DNA from: Acidobacteriota bacterium
Lineage (GTDB): Bacteria > Acidobacteriota > Thermoanaerobaculia > Multivoradales > SZUA-115
Direction: 5' to 3'
Length of the DNA stretch: 11,423 bases
NCBI GenBank assembly: GCA_003231035.1
Contig: QIHU01000152.1
Span: forward strand, 1 to 11,423
The notes beneath the pieces are model-generated. The model saw only the letters and a list, made by a program, of their open reading frames with translations, was not told where the DNA came from and made no database searches. Each line of letters begins with the position of its first letter. The first letter of the stretch is position 1. Of this stretch, positions 6,704 through 11,423 are shown one piece after another. The position numbers and the translations under genes were made by a program.

Positions 6704-9523
6704 ATGAATACAGAGAATCGCACTTCTTTCGCTGCCCTTCTGCCGCTCTTGGCCCTCCTGTGGGTGCCCGCCGCGGCTGCCCAAGAGGGGTTCGTGGTGA
6801 CCTTCGACAAGACTTTCGATCCCGACACGATCGGCCCTGGGAGCGTGACGACGCTGCGCTTCGATATCTTCAATGCAACTCCCGACCCGGTGACCCTGTT
6901 AGCTTTTTCCGACACTCTACCGGCCGCCGTAACCCTCGCCACGCCGGCCAACGGTTCGACGACCTGCACCGACGGCGTGCTCACCGCACCCGACGGCGGC
7001 GGCACGATCACTCTGGCCGACGGGCGGCTGGCCGCCTTCGCCGGTTGTCAGGTGACGGTGGACGTGACCAGCAGCACGGTGGGAACCCACACCAACCTCA
7101 GCGGCGATCTGACCTCCTCGGCCGGCAGCCACGGCACCGCCACCGACGATCTGATGGTGGTTGCCGACCGGCCCGGTTTCAGCAAGAGTTTCGCGCCAAG
7201 CTCGGTCCCTCTCGGTCAGCGCAGCACCCTCACCTTCGTCATCGACAACACGGCCAACGCCAGTTTGGCGTTACTCCTCAATTTCACCGACAATCTGCCG
7301 ACCGGGATGGAGGTGGCCGATCCCGCCAACGCCAGTACGACGTGCAGCGGAGGGGTGCTTTCCGCTGTACCCGGAGGGAGTTCGGTCGGCTACGGGTTTC
7401 CGGGCTCGGCGACGCTGGCGGCCGGTGCGAGCTGTACCGTCTCCGTCGACGTGCTCGCCACCGGCATCGGTACGCTGATCAACGTCAGTGAGGAACTGAC
7501 TTCCCTTACCGCCGGTTTCGTGACGATCTCGAGCGGCAAGGCGAGCGCCGCCCTCGATGTCTCCAACAGCACGGTCACCCTGGTCAAGGCGTTTACCGAT
7601 GACCCGGTGCCGGTGGGAGGCACGGTGACCCTCGAGTTCACCGTCACTAACTTCGACCGCAACTTCTCGGCCACCGGCATCTCCTTCACCGACGACCTGG
7701 ACGCGACCCTCTCCGGCCTGGCGGTGACCGGCGCGCTGCCGACCGATCCGTGCGGCGTCGGCTCGACCTTGACCGGCTCCAGCCTGCTGACCTTGACCGG
7801 TGGCACCCTGCCGCCCGAGGGCGTCTGTACCTTCAGTGTCACCCTGCTGGTGCCGGCCGCTTCCGCCCCTGGGGCCTTCCCCAACACCACCAGCTCGATC
7901 ACCGCTACGGTCGACGGCTCGCCGGTGATCGGCGTCCCGGCCTCCGAGTTGCTGTTCGTTAGCGACGCTCCGGTGTTGAGCAAGAGCTTCACCGACGACC
8001 CGGCCGGTGCCGGTGGCACGGTGACCCTCGAGTTCACCGTCACCAACCCCAGCCCGACCTCGGTGGCGACCGACATCTCGTTCACCGATATCTTCGACAT
8101 CATCCTGCCGACCGCCGCGACGCTTCCCGCCAGTCCGCCGTGCGGAGCTGGATCCAGCACGACCTTTACTCCGCTGTTCAATCCGCCGATGAGCAGCACC
8201 ACTCCCGCCCAGCTCGTCCTTACTGGGGGTACTCTGCCCGCGGGCGGCTCGTGCACCTTCAGCATCGTGCTCGACATCCTTCCAGGCGCCGCGGTGGGCC
8301 TCTACCCGAATGTCACCTCGGCGATCACCGCCACCGTCGACGACCTAACCACAACGGGCGCGCCTGCGGCAGACGACCTGGCGATCGTCGCCGGTCCGAG
8401 CATCCTGAAAAGCTTCACCGACGACCCGGTCCAGCCGGGCGCCACGGTGACCCTGGAGTTCACCCTGAGCCACGATGCCCTGGCCACCGCCGACGCCACC
8501 GGGATCACCTTCACCGACGACTTGAACGCGGTGATCGCGGGGCTTGCCGCCACCGGCCTGCCCGCCATGGACGTCTGCGGTACCGGATCGATGCTCACCG
8601 GAACTACTTCCTTGACCCTGACCGGCGGCACCCTCGTGCCGGGTGGTTCCTGCGTCTTCAGTGTCACCCTCGCGGTTCCTGCCGGCGCCACCTCGGGTGC
8701 TCACCCCAACACCACCAGCAACGTCATGGCGACGGTGGGTGGGGTGGCGGTGACCAGCCTACCGGCGGCCGACGACCTGGCGATCGCCGGTCTCACCCTG
8801 AGCAAGAGTTTCACCGACGACCCGGTCTTGCCCGGCGGCATGGTGACCCTCGAGTTCACCATCGCCAACATCAGCGGCACTGAAGCGGCCTCCGGTATCT
8901 TCTTCTTTGACGCTCTGTCCAGCAGCTTGACGGGACTCGCCTCGGTCAGCCCAACCCAGAATGATATCTGTGGCGTCGGCTCGTCGTTGACCGGCACAAC
9001 GACCTTGGTCTTCACCGGCGGAATTCTCGCCGCCGGCACTTCCTGCACCTTTTCCGCCACCCTGCAAGTACCCGCTGGCGCCGCCTCGGGAATCTACGGC
9101 AACACCACCGGCAGTCTGTCGGCTAGCATTGGCGGTTCCACCATCTTCTTCGATCCCGCATCGGATCCGCTCACCGTCAACGACAGCTTGCTCGATCTAG
9201 CCAAGGTGTTCACCGACGATCCGGCGCAGCCGGGGGGCTCGGTCAATCTAGAGTTCACTCTCACCAACCTGAGCGCCACCGACGCGATCACCGGCATCAC
9301 CTTCACCGACGATCTCGACGCCGCCCTCTCCGGCCTGGTGGCGGTCGGTTTGCCGGCGATGAATGTCTGTGGCATGGGATCGACGATGACCGGCACCGGC
9401 CTCTTGACGCTGACCGCTGGCACCCTGGCCGCCGGAACCTCCTGCACTTGGAACGTCAGCGTTGCCGTGCCGCTCAGCGTTCCTCTGGGGACCGTCGCCA
9501 CCAATACCACCAGCTCGGTGTAA
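6704..9523 (+). CDS. Giant DUF11/DUF7933-like surface protein, N-terminal part (frameshifted)
   Basis: The 939-residue product begins with a clear Sec signal peptide (hydrophobic residues 9-26, cleavage after AAAA before QEG). Seven immunoglobulin-like repeats of about 125-142 residues follow. The Lys of the opening K-x-F motif falls at nt 6809, 7184, 7586, 7982, 8408, 8804 and 9203. Repeats 1-2 are of one type (FAPSS, FTDNLP, TPANGSTTC). Repeats 3-7 are of a second type (KSFTDDP, VTLEFTVTN, FTDDL, CGxGSxLTG, TLTGGTLxxGxSC). Each has a pair of cysteines that could form a disulfide after export. The stop at 9521-9523 falls in mid-repeat, right after the conserved NTTSS motif, and the rest of the protein continues in another frame. 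As it stands the product would be secreted but lack the C-terminal sorting tail. Such proteins usually act as cell-surface stalks or adhesins; the ligand is unknown. Confidence 0.88.
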   Translation: MNTENRTSFAALLPLLALLWVPAAAAQEGFVVTFDKTFDPDTIGPGSVTTLRFDIFNATPDPVTLLAFSDTLPAAVTLATPANGSTTCTDGVLTAPDGGGTITLADGRLAAFAGCQVTVDVTSSTVGTHTNLSGDLTSSAGSHGTATDDLMVVADRPGFSKSFAPSSVPLGQRSTLTFVIDNTANASLALLLNFTDNLPTGMEVADPANASTTCSGGVLSAVPGGSSVGYGFPGSATLAAGASCTVSVDVLATGIGTLINVSEELTSLTAGFVTISSGKASAALDVSNSTVTLVKAFTDDPVPVGGTVTLEFTVTNFDRNFSATGISFTDDLDATLSGLAVTGALPTDPCGVGSTLTGSSLLTLTGGTLPPEGVCTFSVTLLVPAASAPGAFPNTTSSITATVDGSPVIGVPASELLFVSDAPVLSKSFTDDPAGAGGTVTLEFTVTNPSPTSVATDISFTDIFDIILPTAATLPASPPCGAGSSTTFTPLFNPPMSSTTPAQLVLTGGTLPAGGSCTFSIVLDILPGAAVGLYPNVTSAITATVDDLTTTGAPAADDLAIVAGPSILKSFTDDPVQPGATVTLEFTLSHDALATADATGITFTDDLNAVIAGLAATGLPAMDVCGTGSMLTGTTSLTLTGGTLVPGGSCVFSVTLAVPAGATSGAHPNTTSNVMATVGGVAVTSLPAADDLAIAGLTLSKSFTDDPVLPGGMVTLEFTIANISGTEAASGIFFFDALSSSLTGLASVSPTQNDICGVGSSLTGTTTLVFTGGILAAGTSCTFSATLQVPAGAASGIYGNTTGSLSASIGGSTIFFDPASDPLTVNDSLLDLAKVFTDDPAQPGGSVNLEFTLTNLSATDAITGITFTDDLDAALSGLVAVGLPAMNVCGMGSTMTGTGLLTLTAGTLAAGTSCTWNVSVAVPLSVPLGTVATNTTSSV

Positions 9524-11070
9524 CTGGAGATCCGGCCAACGCCGATTTGACGATCAACTTCTTGACCTTCACCAAGAGCTTCGACGGTCCCACGGTGGCG
9601 GGAGGGACGCCGGTCTTGACGCTCAGCATCATCAACCTCTCGGCGACCGCGTCGGTGAGCGGCATCTCGTTCACCGACGATCTCGACGCGGTGCTGACCG
9701 GTCTGGTGGCCACCAACACGCCGCAGGCCGATGCTTGCGGGTCGTCGCTAGCCGGCACCTCGTTCTTGACCCTCACTGGCGGCAACTTGGTGCCGGGAGG
9801 CTCCTGCACCTTGGTGGTGAACCTCCAAGTCCCGGTCGGTGCCGTGCCGGGAAGTTTCCCGAACACCACCAGCGACCTGCTCCTCGCCGGTCTCTCGGCC
9901 AGCGCTCCGGCCACCGCCAGCCTGGCGATCGAACCTCCGCCCACCTTCGCCAAGCTCTTCGCGCCCGACACGATCATGGCCGGTGGCGCCACCACCTTGA
10001 CGCTGACCATCGACAACTCGGCTAGCGCCGTGGTCGCCACGGCGTTGGACTTCACCGATACTCTTCCCGCTGGCGTGGTTGTCGCCACCCCGAGCAACGC
10101 CGCCACTACCTGCACCGGCGGCACGGTGACCGCGGCGAGCGGTACAGGAGTCGTCTCCTACACCGGCGGCACGGTCGGTGCGGGGGCCACCTGCACGGTG
10201 AGCGTGGATCTGATCGCTTCGACTCCTGGAGCTCAGGTCAACCTCACCGGCGATCTGACCTCCTCGTCGGGCAACAGCGGGACGGCGACGGACACGTTGA
10301 CCGTCGCTGCCTTCGTGGTTCCCACCTTCGCCAAAGTGTTCGCGCCCGCTTCGATCGCGGCCGGTGGTACCACTACGTTGACCTTCACCCTCGACAACAC
10401 GGGGAGTCTGGTCGCCGCCACGACGGTGGACTTCACGGACAACCTCCCTGCCGGTGTCGTAGTGGCGACGCCGAGCAACGCCGCCACCACCTGCACCGGT
10501 GGCACGCTCACCGCGACCAGCGGCTCGGCAACGATCACCTACACCGGTGGCACCGTCGGGGCGAGCGCCAGTTGCACGGTGAGCGTGGACGTGATCGGCT
10601 CGACTCCGGGAGCGCAGGTCAACACCACCGGCGATTTGACCTCCTCGTTGGGCAACAGCGGGACGGCGACGGACACGCTGACCGTCTCTGCCTTCGTGGC
10701 ACCGGTCTTCGCCAAGGCCTTCTCACCCAACCCAATCACGGTCAGCCAGAGCGCCACCTTGCTGTTCACCATCGACAACCTGGGCAGCCTGGTGGCCGCC
10801 ACCGGAATCGCCCTGACCGACAACCTGCCGGTCGGCATGGCCTTGGCGACTCCGGCGAATGGTTCGACCACCTGCACAGGAGGCACTTTGAGCGCGCCCG
10901 ACGGAGGAATGACGGTGACTTACACGGGTGGCACGGTAGCGGCGGCAGCCAGTTGCGACGTGATGGTCGATGTCACCGCCCTCGTTTCCGGCGACTTGGT
11001 CAACACTACGGAGGATCTCACCTCCTCACTCGGCAGCAGCGGCGCCGCCGTGGCGACCCTCACCGTCGAA
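6785..11070 (+). repeat. Array of 11 protein-coding tandem repeats (two subclasses)
   Basis: The spacing between successive K-x-F lysine codons is 375, 402, 396, 426, 396, 399, 371, 378, 381 and 381 bases. All are multiples of three except 371, the interval holding the frameshift. The order is two units of class A, six of class B, then three of class A. Neighbouring units share long identical DNA, for example about 28 bases (GGGCAACAGCGGGACGGCGA and following bases, near 10269 and again 381 bases later). This implies recent duplication or gene conversion, especially among units 9-11 and between units 3 and 4. Confidence 0.9.
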
Positions 11071-11178
11071 GACAATCCGGCCGAAATTCCGCTGCTCGGA
11101 CCGTGGGGATTTGCCTGGCTGATCAGCCTACTCGCTTTCTTCGGCCTGCGCTCGCTGCGCCGGCAGCGCGGTCACTGA
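9520..11178 (+). pseudogene. C-terminal part of the same giant repeat protein, out of frame
   Basis: Reading resumes in the -1 frame at VTGDPANADL, exactly where the upstream repeat stops, and continues for about 552 codons. It holds the end of repeat 7 and repeats 8-11 (K-x-F Lys at 9574, 9952, 10333 and 10714). Repeat 8 is of the KSF/FTDDL type; repeats 9-11 return to the FTDxLP/TPxNxxTTC type of the N-terminus. The tail has IPLLGPWG (11086-11109), a hydrophobic helix and RRQRGH. This matches the plan of IPTL-CTERM/PEP-CTERM-like sorting signals, which anchor and process surface proteins. There is no signal peptide and no properly spaced Shine-Dalgarno for a separate start, so this is not an independent gene. 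The intact protein would be about 1,500 residues. Whether the break is a mutation or a sequence error cannot be told from one sequence. Confidence 0.85.
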
Positions 11179-11253
11179 GGGTGGTGTGACCCAGGACTAC
11201 TAGACAGAGGGCGGCCGAGATCGGCGACTGGATGGCCACCTGCGCGGCGGTGT

Positions 11254-11423
11254 TCAGTCGTCTACCGGTCTGCGCGCGAGCCGTCGTTCCAGCTGCTCTA
11301 GACGCTCCTCAATCCGCATCAACATTTCGATGATGAGGACGTGGGTCTTCTTGGCGTCGATGCCGACCGGGCTGCTGTCGCTGTGGATCAGCTCTTCGAT
11401 GGTCTTTTGGCGTTGTTTGTCCT
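11254..11423 (-). CDS. C-terminal end of a small coiled-coil protein (5' end outside window)
   Basis: On the minus strand the last 55 codons before a TGA (11254-11256) are open to the window edge. They read as a plausible soluble protein: DKQRQKTIEELIHSDSSPVG, an IDAKKTHVLI segment, then IEERLEQLERRLAR, a strongly amphipathic, charged helix with coiled-coil character, ending in RPVDD. No family is recognised. The gene converges on the giant repeat protein, with 75 bases between them and no clear terminator hairpin. The start lies beyond the window, so total length is unknown. Confidence 0.6.
   Translation of the reverse strand, partial: DKQRQKTIEELIHSDSSPVGIDAKKTHVLIIEMLMRIEERLEQLERRLARRPVDD

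Noticed and set aside
6549..6707. Small plus-strand ORF (about 52 codons) in the divergent intergenic region
   Set aside because: It spans the likely TATACT promoter and the leader hairpin, ends inside the next gene's start and has unremarkable composition.
7390..8277. Long minus-strand open frame (295 codons) opposite the repeat array
   Set aside because: Long antisense frames arise from GC-rich, biased codons in repetitive Thr/Gly/Ala-rich sequence. It repeats with the same period as the sense gene and has no independent start signal.
9448..9523. Programmed -1 frameshifting joining the two halves of the repeat protein
   Set aside because: No slippery heptamer (X XXY YYZ) or following strong structure is seen near the junction, and 25 bases of homologous sequence are missing. 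A deletion explains the data better than recoding.
11179..11253. Terminator between the giant repeat gene and the convergent small gene
   Set aside because: Only a GCCGA-GA-TCGGC dyad with a loop too short to fold, and no T-tract; nothing supportable was found.

Overview
The window is GC-rich bacterial DNA with Shine-Dalgarno-type starts, Sec signal peptides, a probable lipobox and a C-terminal sorting tail of the IPTL-CTERM kind. Together these point to a Gram-negative environmental bacterium. An Acidobacteriota lineage (Thermoanaerobaculia or relatives) would fit the style of the proteins, but that is an impression and was not tested. No rRNA, tRNA, CRISPR array, insertion sequence or phage gene is visible. 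All recognisable products look exported or membrane-bound.

Layout. (1) 1-2625 (+): the 3' part of a gene for a large exported peptidase, with a TolB-type propeller, an M28 zinc aminopeptidase domain with PA insert, and a C-terminal PDZ domain. (2) 2626-3158: a poorly coding stretch with a possible small coupled ORF, a tandem 14-base repeat, a GC-rich hairpin, an extended -10 promoter candidate, and a perfect 10+10-base palindrome of CRP/FNR type just before the next gene. (3) 3159-4106 (+): a CbiX-like chelatase-fold protein with a lipoprotein-type signal. (4) 4213-5577 (+): a membrane-anchored arylsulfotransferase-like propeller protein. (5) 5599-6414 (-): a secreted DUF6503/LolA-like protein, convergent with (4). 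(6) 6415-6703: a divergent promoter region. (7) 6704-11178 (+): a giant surface protein of about 11 DUF11/DUF7933-like domains with a signal peptide and an IPTL-like C-terminus. It is broken by a frameshift at about 9520. (8) 11254-11423 (-): the C-terminal 55 codons of a small coiled-coil protein running off the window.

The two best leads are these. First, the giant repeat protein is interrupted exactly where one repeat is 25 nt short of the 396-nt spacing seen in neighbouring repeats. This indicates a single deletion (biological or an assembly artefact), not two genes. Second, an exported chelatase-like protein sits directly behind an FNR-like palindrome, which suggests redox-, NO- or haem-linked control of periplasmic tetrapyrrole or metal handling. 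No obviously new multi-gene system can be demonstrated; genes 3 and 4 may be co-transcribed but their functional link is unknown.
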